Source: an uncultured Emticicia sp. (lineage in GTDB: Bacteria > Bacteroidota > Bacteroidia > Cytophagales > Spirosomataceae). From it: a DNA stretch of 64,000 bases. The position numbers and the translations under genes were made by a program. Where the stretch lies: contig NZ_CALCZQ010000063.1 of assembly GCF_937903345.1 (NCBI RefSeq), positions 68,076 to 132,075 on the forward strand. Reading direction: 5' to 3'. The notes under the pieces are model-generated. The model had not been told where the DNA came from and did not search any database. It saw nothing but the letters and a program-made list of their open reading frames with translations. Below, in pieces: positions 63,981 through 64,000 of this stretch (positions are counted from its first letter, which is position 1; every line of letters begins with the position of its first letter).

Positions 63981-64000
63981 GGGGTTTTGGGGTTTTGGGG
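63981..64000 (+). repeat. GGGGTTTT tract at the window edge
   Basis: Three G4 runs separated by two T4 runs end exactly at the window edge, so the tract may continue. With a fourth run it would be a canonical G-quadruplex motif. It lies upstream of ung. Confidence 0.7.

Noticed and set aside
1..64000. CRISPR array, rRNA or tRNA genes, intact insertion sequence
   Set aside because: No regularly spaced repeats with unique spacers, no cloverleaf-like blocks in the gaps, and no transposase-like frame were found.
63979..64000. Chromosome end or telomere suggested by GGGGTTTT repeats
   Set aside because: The tract looks like a ciliate telomere repeat by chance; the neighbouring genes are plainly bacterial and the window edge is arbitrary.

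Overview
The window looks like chromosomal DNA of a Bacteroidota bacterium, most likely of the order Cytophagales. I infer this from the AT-rich composition, the weak or absent Shine-Dalgarno sites, the TAnnTTTG-type promoter boxes, and Bacteroidota-style genes and neighbourhoods: parA-parB-DUF5683-dapB-lepB, sufS-sufE-DUF59-bacilliredoxin, rbfA followed by an FtsX-type permease, a long signal peptidase I, and OmpA/SusC-era secreted proteins with unknown domains. No rRNA, tRNA, CRISPR array or intact insertion sequence was seen. The species cannot be fixed from the sequence alone.

Layout. 0-4 kb: a GxxExxY protein and a large type I restriction R subunit whose M and S partners are not in the window. 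4.1-8.2 kb: a lipoprotein aldose 1-epimerase, then a split histidine block (hisG, a Uma2-like nuclease, hisD). 8.4-13.9 kb: an uncharacterised secreted protein made of two long repeats, followed within 18 bp by a PQQ dehydrogenase with a cytochrome c domain. 14-20.5 kb: a flavin monooxygenase and two secreted amidohydrolase-family proteins, in which two of three amidohydrolase domains have lost their first metal-binding motif. 20.5-24.5 kb: a VOC protein, a prephenate dehydrogenase of the fungal (yeast Tyr1) type, a hexapeptide acetyltransferase and a WecA-type sugar-phosphate transferase. 24.5-32.5 kb: guaA, an MBOAT acyltransferase with an SGNH-like partner, an FtsX permease, a nucleoside-type MFS transporter and a radical SAM/SPASM protein. 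32.5-38 kb: an M1 aminopeptidase, a two-repeat secreted protein, and rbfA with a second FtsX permease. 38-45 kb: a membrane protein that starts with TTG, rpiB, a LOG protein, the suf group (with a decayed toxin-antitoxin pair inside it) and a methyltransferase. 45-49.3 kb: three poorly characterised genes lying between two identical 33-bp terminators. 49.3-57.6 kb: clpC, a WbqC-like protein, a roughly 1,100-residue OmpA-family protein with about ten repeats, Sua5/TsaC, a GNAT enzyme. 57.6-64 kb: truA, parA, parB, a DUF5683 protein, dapB, lepB and ung.

Most genes are housekeeping or envelope functions. The points most worth a second look are the yeast-like tyrA, the duplicated secreted protein coupled to the PQQ dehydrogenase, the 21-bp tandem repeats with DnaA-box-like and parS-half-like parts upstream of parA, the decayed toxin-antitoxin pair inside the suf operon, the terminator-flanked three-gene island, and a group of at least six intergenic imperfect palindromes that share an architecture but not a sequence.
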